NCBI GenBank assembly: GCA_029465975.1
Contig: CM055756.1
Span: forward strand, 7,922,805 to 7,986,804
DNA: 64,000 nucleotides
DNA from: Dallia pectoralis
Lineage: Eukaryota > Chordata > Actinopteri > Esociformes > Umbridae
Reading direction: 5' to 3'
Under the pieces are notes generated by a model, which saw only the letters and a list, made by a program, of their open reading frames with translations, did not search any database and was not told the DNA's origin. Positions 46,673 to 59,162 of this stretch are shown piece by piece. The translations under genes were made by a program, and so were the position numbers. Each line of letters begins with the position of its first letter. Position 1 is the stretch's first letter.

Positions 46673-47756
46673 TATGAAATGGTGTCATTCCGACCAATTA
46701 AAGTGCTTTTGAACTTTCTTCAACCCGGACCACCAAACCCCCCATATTCCAAAAAGACAATTTAACAAATTGGAACACACTCTGTAATGCAACAACATGT
46801 GAAACACACCAAGATGGCTGAATGTTTTCCAAAGAAGAATAAAAAATAACTAGGCAGGAAATGCCAAAATATAAGATCCAGGGTCTGCTCTGATCGTATT
46901 GGTCCCATGGGGTTAAGGGTCGTCAATTTCAGTTGTCACAGAGCTTAGTGGCGCTGCTGTCAATCTCCTCACCCCCACCCTCCTCTGTCTATCTTTCTCT
47001 CTCTCATTCCATCCTTCCCTCCGTCTTGGTGTCAGCTCCTCAAGATTTGGTGGGTTGGTTTTTCCCCTTTCTGAATATTTGGTTTTGTGTAGAGAGGAGC
47101 ACTGCTTGAAATGAGTTGGCGAAGCCATAAAAAATGGATGTGTTTTTCTGTTGTGCTTCAGGGGACGGCTATCAAAGACGCCCTTCTGGAGACAGCAAAA
47201 CAGCTTCCTCTTTGTAGAACAAAGAGCATTAGTTTAGGTTACAGATGAAAACGATGCGCTGACGCAAACCTCTGTGATGCTGGTATTGTGATGAAGATTG
47301 ACGAAGCTTCAGTTATTTCTGTTATGGGTTTTCCTTTGACCCCGGCTAACAGTTAGCATTTATTGATGGTGAACGGCTGCAGGATGTATCCTCGCTTCAT
47401 AGGGACGTGTCAAAGCATTTGAATACTTACGTACAAATGTCTGTTTTTCACGGCACACTGCACTCAAAAGCGTTTAGATCGATGGCAATGTGCGGAAAGT
47501 AAAGGGTTCTAAACAATTACCTAAGGCACTGATGATACATTAAATATAGTTCAATTAATAATTAAAGTAATGTATTTAAACTAACTTCACATCCCTTTGT
47601 CAGACAGCAGTTAGCGTAGCTAAAGTCACATGACATAAAACGTTACCTTGCAATGTATACAATAATGACACAGTAGTTTTCAGTATATCCTTTTATGAGC
47701 CTTTAATGACCATGTAAGTGAATAACACGTAGGACTTCATCCGGTCAAATCCCTAG
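46673..47756. other. Intergenic, no gene seen
   Basis: No supportable feature. Confidence 0.5.
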
Positions 47757-48125
47757 ATGTGGAGTTCTGTTAAGTGTAGAGAGTACGGAGATATTGTTAT
47801 TCAAGTTGGCGCCAGTGACGTTAGGACGAAACAGTCAGAGGGTACAAAGCAGAATGTGACGTCAGCGTGTAAACCAGCTGCAACGATGTGTCCGCCCCTC
47901 CCAGTTAGAGGTATTGATGAGATCAACAGCAGACTCGCACAACGTAATTGCTGGCTGAGAACCGAGTTCTGCCCGTCGCAGGAGATCGGTAGCAGATTAC
48001 CTTTTATTTTTTTGACCCTCAAGTCCATAAAAGGGCTTGACCTGAGCGATGGACTAGCTGGAGGGGTGCGGCCATTTTTATCGAGGCGCATAGACAAGAG
48101 CCTCTCTCATGTAGTCTCACCGTGA
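47757..48125 (+). pseudogene. Retrotransposon SGNH-esterase-like fragment
   Basis: A 122-codon frame contains DIVIQVGASDVRTKQSE, then CPPLPVRGIDEINSRLAQRN and CWLRTEFC. The layout hVhHVGtNDt...G-lP...---S-L---N-WL is that of the SGNH hydrolase/esterase domain of ORF1 in some fish non-LTR elements. The expected GxND block is altered to GASD. Flanking RT sequence is absent. Confidence 0.5.
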
Positions 48126-48129
48126 GTGT

Positions 48130-48822
48130 ATGTCGATAGCATAGTCAGAGTATACCTTTTATTTTTTGACCCTTTTAACCCTTAGAACGGGAATGGTTCC
48201 TCTCAAGGTTTTTTTGTTTCGACCATACTTGAGAGTTTTTCCTGGTTACTGTGTCTGTGTGTCTGTAAAAGCACTGTGTGACAACTGCTGATGTTAAACT
48301 TCTTAAAACTTCTACGCCATTGTGTGACAAATCAATAGTATTTCCACTCTAAAGGAAACGTAGAAAATGTGGAGCTTGTGCACAATACAGATATAGTGAA
48401 AACAGTTGGATGGATGAAAGGTCATGAAGCGTTGGGCGACCGGGGCAGTAATTCAGGACGGACACAGTGTTTTGCAGCGATGTAGATCATTCAGGGCGCA
48501 TCTCAATAAGCTCATGAAAAACACAATATGCAAACCTTGGAAATACACTGACTGAACTCCATGAAGGCTTGTTCTCGTCACTTGACAACCGGCAAGCAAA
48601 AAAATTCCAGTGTTTCACCTGAGAGCCTTGTTTTAGCCCACAACTGACAGCACATAGTGGCAATTATAACCATTGAATTAAAGTACAATATAAAAATGCC
48701 ATTAGAGCTTGTTCTTATTGTCATTACAGGAGTGCGGGGCTTCATTAAGCACCGTTCAAACCATCGCCAATTAAAACATTGAAACAGAGTTGCAATTAAA
48801 CAGTTTTAAAGATTTCCACGGA
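48130..48822. other. Intergenic, possible retroelement tail
   Basis: 48187-48250 contains TGGTTCCTCTCAAGG and GAGTTTTTCCTGGTTACTGTG, a widespread fish repeat tail. The rest is unremarkable. Confidence 0.4.
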
Positions 48823-48848
48823 TCACACACACACACGCACACACACAC

Positions 48849-48925
<77 letters not shown>

Positions 48926-48927
48926 CA
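48823..48927. repeat. (CA)n microsatellite with CG interruptions
   Basis: About 105 bp of CA with periodic GCAC interruptions. Confidence 0.95.
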
Positions 48928-49879
48928 TTCAGATGTAGGTGGCATTTGCATTTGGCTTTGCCTCGTAGCTGGCTGACTTTGCTCTTTTCTGCATGGCGTC
49001 GCTGTACTCCTCCACGTGTGACTGTCTTCCTGGCAGCCATCACATGCTTTCTGGTGACAAGGGAACTGGCATTGCCAATGCTGAAGCTATCCAATACACT
49101 GGGATTTGTTTCTGTACCCAAGCTGAAGATCCGTTCTAATGACAAGGACTCCCAGCCTAACAGTGAAAAGGCTAGAGAAAAGATTCCAGCCTCCCATTTT
49201 GAACAGGCTCATCTCCTTCCAGGCGTCATCCGAGGCCTTAATCACTCCTGCTAATGACTCCAATCATGCGTATTCCATCTTCCACATCATCTGCCAGCTC
49301 CTTGGGCGGAAGGGAAAAAACAGGACAGTGGCAAACGTCACTGTCTGCAGTGTTCTGCTGCCTGCCACTACTGCATACCACTGCATACTGCAGCAGGTCG
49401 TCTCCATGGGGTAACTTGAACACTGTGTCGCCGCCTGCAGCTGTTAAGCACCTCATGACATCGTGTTAACCTTGCTCGGTATTTGAGAGTGTCACAGCCA
49501 ATTGGATGTTCCTCATCAGCTAGCTGATACTCTTCTTCGCCATAAAGGTTTAGGCTTACAGCCGCTTATCTTTTCTCCTGTCTTGGTCATAAGCTCTGCC
49601 TTGCCGTATCGTTTTAACACCTGCAGCTCCCGTTTATAAAGCCATGTCTAAATGCTCGGCGTCTACATTTGTGGAGTTAATTGGGTATCCATGTTAAAAC
49701 AAGGTATGTATTTTGTATTTTGATTATAATCCCATGTATGTAAAAATAAAAATACTTATATTTACTTTTGCAATCAGCGTCACAAATAGGGTGGTTAAAT
49801 TTGGGCTATTTCTGCAGAATATCTCGTGACATAGCTCTGCCGACAGCCATCTCATTATGGGGCAGAGATATATTATGAA
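48928..49879. other. Unassigned stretch, open frames without domains
   Basis: 48950-49470 is more GC-rich than its surroundings and has overlapping open frames on both strands, but I recognise no protein family and no clean splice pattern. Confidence 0.35.
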
Positions 49880-50330
49880 ACATATTAGTGATGGACCCGT
49901 TCTGACTGGGCTTACGAATGATTAGACCCACGGGCCCTGGAATACTATATCACTCCTCGAAGCGTGTTGAGGAAGTCTGGGGTGTCCTCAATTATATTAG
50001 CGATGTCTGGCGTTTCTGTGTGCGTCGTAACGCTACGTCTTGACATGGCGTGTTGGTCGGGACTGGAACGGGTTTCGTCATGAAACTGTCCATGTGGGTT
50101 TCAGTTCCAAGGCGCCGTTTACCTGGGGAAGTGATGCACTGTGGGAAGACGACAAGCCGGTGGAGGGTGTGTGATGCTCTGGGAAATGTTCTGCTGGGAA
50201 TTTCTGGCTCCATAGGTCCACGCGTTCATTTGACATGATTGAGCGTCTGTGGGGTGTGCTGGACCAACAAGTCCGATCCAAGGCGGCTCCACCTCGCAAC
50301 TTACAGGTCTACAAGACACCTTCAGGGGTA
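49880..50330 (+). mobile_element. Tc1/mariner relic, same family as 31570-32450
   Basis: ATTGAGCGTCTGTGGGGTGT, GACCAACAAGTCCGATCC and GGCTCCACCTCGCAACTTAC parallel 32235-32310. The upstream part is strongly decayed. Confidence 0.6.
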
Positions 50331-51900
50331 AAAATAAAATACATATAGGGCAAACCTTGTACCAATAAATATTATGGCCATGAATGCAATTAATGTTGAC
50401 AACACTACTAATGTGTATCATGACATGTTGTGACATCTTAAAGTATGCGGAAACCATAGGGAAGTTAACGCTTACTACGTAGTGTTTACGTTTGCTAGTG
50501 CTTACTGAATGTGTTTACTTTTGAACCGCTTGTCCTGTTGATCGAGGTTCCACGTATTTGACAGTCGTATTTGACATATTTGTGAGCAACTGTGATTAGC
50601 AGCGATCCAGAGTCTAATGGTGATTTTGTTTGACAACAGCAAATGAGACGCTGTACTGTTTCCTACGGTTGAACTATATCTGTTTCATGACATGTTTGTT
50701 CAGTTGACAAGCCTGGAAAACGGAGATGTCACTTGGGTCGACGCGTACGAAGGCACGCTAACCTGATGACCCGAGTCGGTTCTGCAGAGGCCCCGGTCAC
50801 CAGAGGGAGTTGCGAGCGAGCGTGAGAAGACCAGGAAATCCTGTTGTTGATGTCTATCTTCTCCCCGGGTGTAGCTGGCCAATTTGCAGTGCCCATGGGG
50901 TTCCTAGCCATTCATCAGCTAGCAGCACGGTCGAGAATAAAACACAGTCTGTGGTTGTCAGCGTGGCTACGAGAAAACGCCTCAGATCGCTACGCCACGC
51001 GGGACGCGCAACAGGAACTCTTTTCACTTTTCCTCATTTTCACAGGAGACACAGGATATTGCTGAAGACGACACCCAGTTTACGCCGGGTGTTTCATTGC
51101 AATGTCCAACGAGCCTTACACTCATTTAAATTGATAAAGTAACACGTGCTTGCAGTCGGACCGGACCTTCCACTTTCACACGCTGGCGCTGGAAAATTGG
51201 TATGAATTTAATTTGTCCAATGTTTCGGTCTCGGCCAGGCGACCTTAACCGACAACATTTTGCCTCACCTTTGCTAGGATATAAACATGCGAAGGAAACA
51301 CGCTTGTTGGCTTTGTCCTATTGATGCTCATTCACGTGGTTTCATAATAGTTTATTAGCCCAACTCAATATGCACTGTGAGCGTCAGTAATGATGATGTA
51401 CCATCCTTAATTATAATTAGGAAAAGGCACTCATCTTGATGGAATGTTCTCTGCCTGTGCCGGGTTCTCCTTAGGGATTCTCCCCCTTTTTTAAATTCCT
51501 CTTCTTGTCTCCAATATTTATTGTGAAATTATGTAAGAGGAAAGACACGGCCGTTAATGGTGTGCATAATAAGCTTTCACTAGTGAGATGTGTTTAAATC
51601 ATGTTTGTTTGTCATGATTTATGACTACGCTTGAATTCAAATTATTCATAAGTTAATGTGGCCAGCTCCGCACAAAAGCTGATTAAAAAACATCAGTCCA
51701 ATAGATTGAGTTGAAACGAGGGATAGAAAGATAGAAAAAAATGTAAGGGTGCAATACATGGTAAATAACAAGAAAGAAAAACTAGGCTTGCCTAGTTTCA
51801 GCCGGGCCGTGAGTAGAATTGAATGGGGGTGAACAAGAGAGGGAGTCATAACATATGTATGCCCGGTACAAACTGATCAAACGGATCTATCAACGTAGTT
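50331..51900. other. Intergenic, no gene seen
   Basis: Moderately CpG-containing around 50740-51100, but no recognisable protein. Confidence 0.45.
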
Positions 51901-52006
51901 CACACAGCAAACTACTGCGCTTGGCGGTTACACACAGCTGCGTATGGCGGTTACACACAGCAAACTACTGCGTTTGGCGGTTACACACAGCTGCGTTTGA
52001 CGGTTT
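51901..52006. repeat. 53-bp tandem duplication
   Basis: CACACAGCAAACTACTGCG...GTTACACACAGCTGCG occurs at 51901 and again at 51954 with few changes. Each unit itself contains two related CACACAGC...GGCGGTTA halves. Confidence 0.88.
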
Positions 52007-52019
52007 CGTTTATCCGGGA

Positions 52020-52138
52020 GTGACGCGCTGCCAAGATGGCGACGGTCGGCTACGCCCACTTTAGGCTTCAAAAACGGTCTTCAGAAACCTACGGGTGACG
52101 TCACGGATACTACGTCCATATCTTTATACAGTCTATGA
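52020..52138 (+). mobile_element. Terminal part of a common fish MITE
   Basis: AAGATGGCGACGGTCGGC, GGGTGACGTCACGG and TTTATACAGTCTATG are a combination I recognise as the end of a short repeat frequent in teleosts. The other end is not present. Confidence 0.5.
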
Positions 52139-52164
52139 TATATACACAGATGAGTTAAAACACA

Positions 52165-52345
52165 ATAACCACTATCAGGTAAAGCGAATAATGTTGATCA
52201 TCTCCTAACAAGGTCACATGTCAAGGTGTGGGTAGATTAGATGGTGAGTGAACAATCAGTTATTATAGTCAACATTGTGAATGCAGGAGAAATTGGCAGG
52301 ATTAAAGACCCGAGCGACATTGTCATGGGCCGAATTGGTATGTGA
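52165..52345 (+). mobile_element. Tc1/mariner relic, 5' terminal part
   Basis: ATCATCTCCTAACAAGGTCA, GGGTAGATTAGATGGTGAGTG and ATTAAAGACCCGAGCGACAT correspond to the start of the relic at 31570. Confidence 0.7.
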
Positions 52346-53780
52346 CTCGGTCAGAGCATTATTTTCGATAAACCTACACCTGTGGATTTTACTCAGAATT
52401 CTAGTGGATTTTTATGGTGTCACGTAACAAATGCAAATAAATTCACACAACTTTATTTCACACAAAACGATTTTCCCCAAAGCGGGTTCTATTATTGTTT
52501 TAATCTCTGCATAAGCGACACATTTCTTGAATAACTAGTAACCTGAGGCTCACTATAGTTTATACCAGTAGTAAATCACATGCTATATCCGCTCTGCTCT
52601 GAGGCAACTATACATTCACTGTGTGAAGCTATATTAGGTATATTAGTCACAGAGGTTCTAATTCAGCTGAGAAGTACAGCTGGCTCTTTCTGGTTTGCCA
52701 CCCCGGCCCATCTGATCGTGGCACCATCCCCCCCCCGAGTCATTACAGCAGGTTTGCCTGAACCACTACTGATGAGTAGCTAGAGCGGAGCATCCTCCAC
52801 TGAGACACATAAAAACCAATAGTGGATAAATCATTCACACTCAAGGTTCTGCGTGTTTTCGTGTGGGTCGTGCGAGTCGACCACGAGCGTGCCGCCACAG
52901 GTGCCGTTTGTTTGATAACTCACGCTGCCACACCCACCGTTTGTAGGCCCACAGCGGACATATGGATTCTCTTCTCGATTGCGCGTTCAGGTCACAGAGC
53001 AGACAGACATTCCTTTGGGGGGGGGGGTTGATGAGTCAAACAGTCAGTGTGTGTGTGTGTGTGTTTGTGTATATATATTGATGGGAGACTTATTTGATTC
53101 TCGCAGCCATCTAGGAGGCTTGTCTTTCAGCCAGAGACCCCCGCAGGAGCTAAGATGGAGCTAAAATTTCACCACAATGGGAAGCAGTGTTGGCAAATTC
53201 ACAACTCAGTTATTTTTGTTTAGTGAGTTTTTATCGGTTAAAAAGGCAAACGCGACAATATTAGCTTCATTCCAGGCTGTCTTTGTGGGGTGTTTCCATT
53301 GAGTTTCTTTAGTTTATTTATACTTTTTCTCAGACTTTCACGTCCACTGGACAGAGGAAAAATTGGGAAAAAGTCCAGAATCCCGGGTTCTACAACGTAA
53401 CCGCTCTTTTTCACAATTCCAGTAGAAACTCATTTCAAATTCCAGACCTTGCCATGGGGCAGCAAAAGGTAATATTTATTAGAGCTGTTGTTGCCTAGGT
53501 TTTATACAAATGACCTTGAGAATCTCTTGCCATCAAAATGCCATGTATACCAATTATCAACAATGAATTCACTGATGCAGCTGCTTTTTCATGAGAGTTT
53601 TACTGGCAACAACTTTATTACCAATTAGCAATACTCTCTGCTGAAGGCTACATCCTGTATACCACTAAAATTATTATCCCAGCCTTCGTTTGGGATTTTT
53701 CCACAGAGTACCTTTGTCACAACTCTTTAATCTTTAATTCTCTATAACACTGCTCACTCGGCTCTGCATTGTGATGCTTG
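52346..53780. other. Intergenic, no gene seen
   Basis: TG microsatellite at about 53046-53066. Otherwise nothing supportable. Confidence 0.5.
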
Positions 53781-54300
53781 TAAGCAAGTTTATTTATATA
53801 TCACAGTTCACACATAGAAGCAACTCAATGTGCTTTACAAAGAAAATCACTTCAAAATCTTTTCTGCAACTAACTGGAAGCCAGTGCAAATAATTAAGAA
53901 CCGCAATGATGTGCTCTGTTCTTTTGGTTATAGATCATTTTTGGGGAATACAGTTAAGAGCCCATTACAGTAGTCAACAGTGGTCTTTTTGGTACACAGG
54001 GCCCCTAGATACTGACATTTTTTTTTACGCTTTCACACTTGGTCCGGGAATCGAATATTAGTTTTTACATTTTCTATGTTTAATTGTAGACATTTTTGTA
54101 GAAAAATTGTGTTCATCTAATTATTAATGTGCTTTATAAATTATACATTTACACAGTAAGTCTATTGAGCTGCAGTCATGACGTTCGAGGGACATATATA
54201 TTTGAGTATCATCTGCATAGCTATGGTAGTTCATAGTGTTGTTCTGTAGCATATAGAGATTTAATAGAAGCTGGTCCGAGAACTGATCTATGGGGTTAAT
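53781..54300. mobile_element. Degenerate high-copy fish interspersed repeat
   Basis: GCAAGTTTATTTATATATCA, TCAATGTGCTTTACAAAGAA, GGAAGCCAGTGCAAATAA, CATTACAGTAGTCAACAGTG and ATCATCTGCATAGCTATGGTA follow the order of a well-known teleost repeat. Its exact class I cannot state. Confidence 0.55.
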
Positions 54301-54309
54301 GGTGATGTG

Positions 54310-54366
54310 TCCAAGGGCTTAAGGTGGAGAGTGAGCTGCGTTCAGGTAAATGGTTATGTGTTCAAG
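54310..54366 (-). repeat. Single inverted unit related to the 55.3-kb minisatellite
   Basis: The reverse complement reads TTGAACACATAACCATTTACC, then TGAACGCAGCTCACTCTCC and ACCTTAAGCCCTTGGACACA, matching both the units and the two flanks of the array at 55238-55720. Confidence 0.85.
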
Positions 54367-55237
54367 AAGTGAGCTGGAGCTGCGTTCAGGGGATTGGTTC
54401 TGTATTTGAGGAATTATTTTGGACAGAATACATAAAATAAGATAATAGCAAGCCCCTCCTTTGCCTCTGTGAATCAACATTTGCTATTTTAATCAAATAT
54501 ATAGTGAATGATACGTTATGGGGGTGACTACATATTTTAGTAAGCTGTTTTAAGAGACAATGTGCAATGGGATAAAGTATAAAGGTTGAATATACACTAT
54601 GTGCGTGGGGCTTGTAGGGTGCTTAACGTGTTGCAGAGGTTTTTATTAGAAGATTAGAGCCAACAAAGCTGTCCGATTGAAACGACTCAGGCAGCCTCCA
54701 CATAGTTGGATAGCTTTGAAACCAGCAGTTCCAAAAACCTTGCAGATAATTGTGCGACCTCCAAATCTTCAAACATCATCAATCACACGGTATTGTTACT
54801 CCGGCATAAGTCTCGGCCCCTACGCTTCGATCAAACTGGCTTGAAATTTCAAAGCAAGCCCCGAAGCGTCGGCTTCCTGAGTCCCATTACTACAGAGACC
54901 TGCATACTGGATTAGTCTCCCATTGCTAATGGCGTCCTACCATTTCTCCAAAGAACTATTACTTGGCTTATGATTTCTGTCAATATAAAAATGCAACACA
55001 CAGACTGCACTCACAAACACCAAGCCCGTTGTGGGCTAAATGCTGTGATTTTGGGAGATATGCCTTGTCACAGTCTAGCGACTCCTTTTGTTAAGGCTAG
55101 ATGCATAATAACAGCTGCCATTAAGCTCCTATTAAAATAGAGAACACTTGATGCATCAATATTGAACAACGATAATCCTGCATCAAATATCCCTCTAATA
55201 GCCAAGAACATTGAGGTTTTCTTAAATCAATTCAGCC
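54367..55237. other. Intergenic, no gene seen
   Basis: No supportable feature. Confidence 0.5.
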
Positions 55238-55248
55238 CTTGAACACAT

Positions 55249-55700
55249 CACCATTTACCTGAACACAGCTCACTCTCCACCTCTCTCAACATTTACCTGA
55301 ACACAGCTCACTCTCCACCTCTATCAACATTTACCTGAACACAGCTCACTCTCCACCTCTATCAACATTTACCTGAACACAGCTCACTCTCCACCTCTAT
55401 CAACATTTACCTGAACACAGCTCACTCTCCACCTCTCTCAACATTTACCTGAACACAGCTCACTCTCCACCTCTCTCAACATTTACCTGAACACAGCTCA
55501 CTCTCCACCTCTATCAACATTTACCTGAACACAGCTCACTCTCCACCTCTATCAACATTTACCTGGACACAGCTCACTCTCCACCTCTATCAACATTTAC
55601 CTGGACACAGCTCACTCTCCACCTCTATCAACATTTACCTGAACACAGCTCACTCTCCACCTATCTCAACATTTACCTGGACACAGCTCACTCTCCACCT
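55249..55700 (+). repeat. 38-bp minisatellite, about 12 copies
   Basis: The unit ACATTTACCTGAACACAGC plus TCACTCTCCACCTCTATCA is highly homogeneous. Variants are CTCTC for CTATC and CTGGAC for CTGAAC. The flanks CCCTTGAACACATCACC and CCTTGAGCCCTTGAACACAT are shared with 54310-54366. Confidence 0.96.
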
Positions 55701-55739
55701 TGAGCCCTTGAACACATTAACAGTCCCTTAAACACAACT

Positions 55740-58340
55740 CTCTTTCCAGCTCACTCTCTTGGACACAGACTAGATCCCCAGAACGCGTCTCACTCCAAAT
55801 CCCAACCAGCAGAATTCTGCTCACCTGTTCACACACTAGTATGTCATCATCACACATGATTTATTTCAGTTCATCACACCCCAACCTTGTGAGTGTCGTC
55901 TGTAGGCCTACTTGTGCGACTATATTTTTAACTTTTTCCTCAGGATAAGAATCAGAAAGGTTCAAATGTTCAGTGAGAGTGAATGTGAATGTGGGGAGCA
56001 GGCTATAGTCAGTTTGGTTTCGGGGGCATGTTCCCGAGGCCTACTGCTGTAGGGAAGAAACTGTCCTCGTGGCGGGAGGTTCTGCCAGAGGGGAAAGTTC
56101 TGAATAGTCAGTTTCCAGGGTGGGAGGGATCGGCCTCAATCTTTGCTGCACGCATCAGCGTCCTGGAGGTGTGTAGGTCACACAGAGACGGCTGTCTCTG
56201 CAGAATACTAGGCGTTGATGGAGCAGGTCAGGGTAGACTCAATGATTGTAATGTAAAAGTTCCTGTCTCTACTTTCGGATATCGGATATCCTGACATTAA
56301 CCTCTTGCCTAATCTTCTACAATGTTGCGAGCATATTCCTTTAGCCTGATTAACTTGCCTTCTATTTACCGTCATCTTTTACTGACCACAAGCTTTGCCT
56401 GTCCCTGGATCAGTGGCTTAACCTGTTCACTCACGGACACTACCTGCATGTCTGACTCATACAGGTGTTTTCTTACAACTTGTCTTGTGGGGTTAGTTAG
56501 GAAAAGACTGAATATTTGACAGAATTTTTGCTTATATTCAATCTCAGGAATATGTGTTGTTTACATTGACCATATAACATGGATGGCGACCATAGTCTTT
56601 TTTTAGTAAGACACATCTACATCCTGCTGTCTACATTCTGTTCACATCTGACTGCTGTTTAAACTCTGTTGTGGCCTTCTTGGCTGAGAGAGAAATAATA
56701 TTTATCTCGAAAATATTCTTCATTCTACTCGGTGACCTTCACCCTTGATAACACACGGTTCCAACTTAACTATCCTCACAGTCCTATAAGTGACTGTGTT
56801 TGGCAAAACAATGCCTAATACAGTGTCCTCCACAATTATTACAATTATATAGCTACAGTAGTTAAATAGTTGGCTTAGATAGTGGACGGAAAGTCAGAGT
56901 CGCAGAATAACCTAACTCTGACAGCCGTCTCTGGTACCCATTACCATATTAAGTGAGAACTTCTGGAGCTCTGCCCAAGCATTGTATCTGATTGGGTTTA
57001 CGTGTGTGTTACTGATTTAGACACATATGCAAGTGTAGCCGGACTGTCAAGTATCTAATTAAGTCAACGTTTGTCGTTGAATACAGCACTTCGGATTGGG
57101 TCACCATGTCCTCGTGCATCAAAATAAGGTAACATGTCAAAAATGGCCTCTCTGTAGCCATTAGAGAGCATTTAGAAATTCAAATTTTCTTAAATCAGCA
57201 CCCGGAACTAAATAATTTAAAGATGCCTGCTTTTATTCAAAAGTGACCTTAGTTTTTTTTTTTATCAAAATGAGTGTTCTGTATTATGTTTAAGATCTGG
57301 CATTGTAATTGCTGCTTTATACCTAGATACATGTTCTCTTAGCAGATTGGGTTATGGATAGTTCCCTTGTGGACGGAAGGAAGAGGAGTTGCTAAAAGAT
57401 TCATACAGAACACTTGTTCAACGGGCGTTTCCATGGCAACGCAACCGTCGTGTCGAGCTGGAGAGAAAAGACAAAGGCTAGAGCCTCGACTCAAAAACTA
57501 GCTCGACTGGATCAAACTCACTTCGATTGCTGCCTTTCTCTGTTACGCACACATACGCACCTTTTTCCTCATCTACCTTTTTGTCCTGACATTTACTGTA
57601 CTATTTGCGAAGAATGGATTTGTCCAAAACTAAGCACTGTCAAACACCACTTCGCCATCGTCTGCCCCTCTTTCTTTGCAGGCATGGTTTGCGGCCCTCT
57701 CAGAAAGTCGCTAACTGCTGAACTGTTGGAGATAGTTGTGCTAAATTATACTATTGGTGTTTCTGTATTTTTAAAGGGGAAATTACTTAAATTTTTAATT
57801 AAATACATTTCCTTAGGATCCAGGTACCTGCCAGGTGTATATTACAATTATGATTTACCTCCACAATTATGGCACCCCTAGTAAAGATAAGTCAGAAAGG
57901 GTTATAATATGCTGTGGTTCGATGATTGCTTTTTGAGCTGATCACTGCTTGTTAAACTTATGATAAAATCAAATCAGAGGGCTAAAATGAACACACGGGC
58001 AAGTAAGCAAATAGGTAGATCTATAGTGTAAAGGGAGCTCATAAAATGACAGTGTTCTTACCCAGAGGAAGAGAACAAAACTCCCCATATATGGTCAGTA
58101 ACTGTAGCGTAAAGTGACACCCTGGAAAGTTACTCCACTTGTCACTATAAAAACTAGAGAACCCATTAGAGACAACTCGTCATGAACTTTAGGATTCTAG
58201 TGTCGTCATCGGATTTCCTACAAACTTATTTCAGTCTCTGACATTTCCTGAGTCACTTCTTATCTACTAGGGTTAGGGGTGACATTATTAAGGACTGAAC
58301 CCTTATAAAATGTGAGAGCATAAGGAAACAGGATAAATTT
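55740..58340. other. Intergenic, repeat fragments, no gene seen
   Basis: 56040-56250 resembles a fish repeat (TTCTGCCAGAGGGGAAAGTT, CTGGAGGTGTGTAGGTCAC). 57840-58140 has ACAATTATGGCACCCCTAG, recalling a Tc1-type terminal repeat. Neither has clear boundaries. The 155-codon frame at 57414-57881 shows no domain. Confidence 0.4.
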
Positions 58341-58526
58341 GGGGTGTCAAACCGGTTCCATGGAGGGCAGAGTGTCTGCAGGAATTTGCTCTCACCTTGT
58401 ACTTCATTGATTAATTAGTTCCTCAATTGTCATATTCTAATTGTTGAGGTCTTAACTGGGAACCAATTTAAAAGAAAAACCTGAAAACTGCATACGCTAG
58501 GCCCTCTGTGAAACCGGTTTGACCCC
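58341..58526. mobile_element. MITE with inverted ends, 186 bp
   Basis: Left end GGGGTGTCAAACCGGTT; right end AAACCGGTTTGACCCC. The ends are inverted repeats apart from a 2-base insertion. It begins and ends with short GC-rich blocks containing GGAGGGC and GCCCTCTG. No target duplication is evident. Confidence 0.75.
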
Positions 58527-58657
58527 TCTCAGTAATCAATAATAAGTTACTTAGTGATCAGGCATTTGTGAGGTGATAATAAAAAATAACAAAGATGTTA
58601 CTGAGATTGGTAGCTAGTAGAGTTAAAAAGTGGAGCTACAATGAGACAGGCCTACGC

Positions 58658-58671
58658 TGCCCTCTGCTGGC
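58658..58671 (-). promoter_or_regulatory. CTCF-like motif (minus orientation)
   Basis: TGCCCTCTGCTGG, whose complement CCAGCAGAGGGCA fits the CTCF core at every position. Confidence 0.45.
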
Positions 58672-59162
58672 TATAGGATGTCAGCAAATATGATTTTTTT
58701 GCATTTGAATTATTAGCTTCCACATATATATTTTCTTTTATACATATTTACTATATTTACTTACAATACCATAACATCCATGAAAATATCTCACAAACAA
58801 CATAAATACCAGTAGGCTAATTGTTGTCACTTATTTGGATGTATAGAACTTCATCTGGAAAAGGTAAAACATATTTTTTTGACAAATAAACCATGTAATA
58901 CAAGCAAACACATCTGGTGTTTAAAATTATTATATGTATTTTGTTGGTTTTGAAAATACAGTAGATCAGCCACAAGCAGATTTGAAGATTTTCCAGAGAG
59001 TTAGGCTATAATCATCAGTCAGTATTTTTCATCAATCAGTCTCATTAGAAGATCAATCTCAGTTCATACTTTTTTTACAGAGCCAAGTGTGACAGGCTAC
59101 CTGATGTGTAGTATTAAATCGTGTTAAAATGGCTTTTCAAAAGTTTTAATGCAGTTTTTCAG

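Noticed and set aside
48771..49254. Frames through the CA microsatellite (Cys-Val or His-Thr runs)
   Set aside because: Translated microsatellite. The flanking residues match no family I know.
57414..57881. 155-codon open frame as a host exon
   Set aside because: No domain, and its end runs into a Tc1-type terminal repeat. The hydrophobic part is AT-rich and not coding-like.
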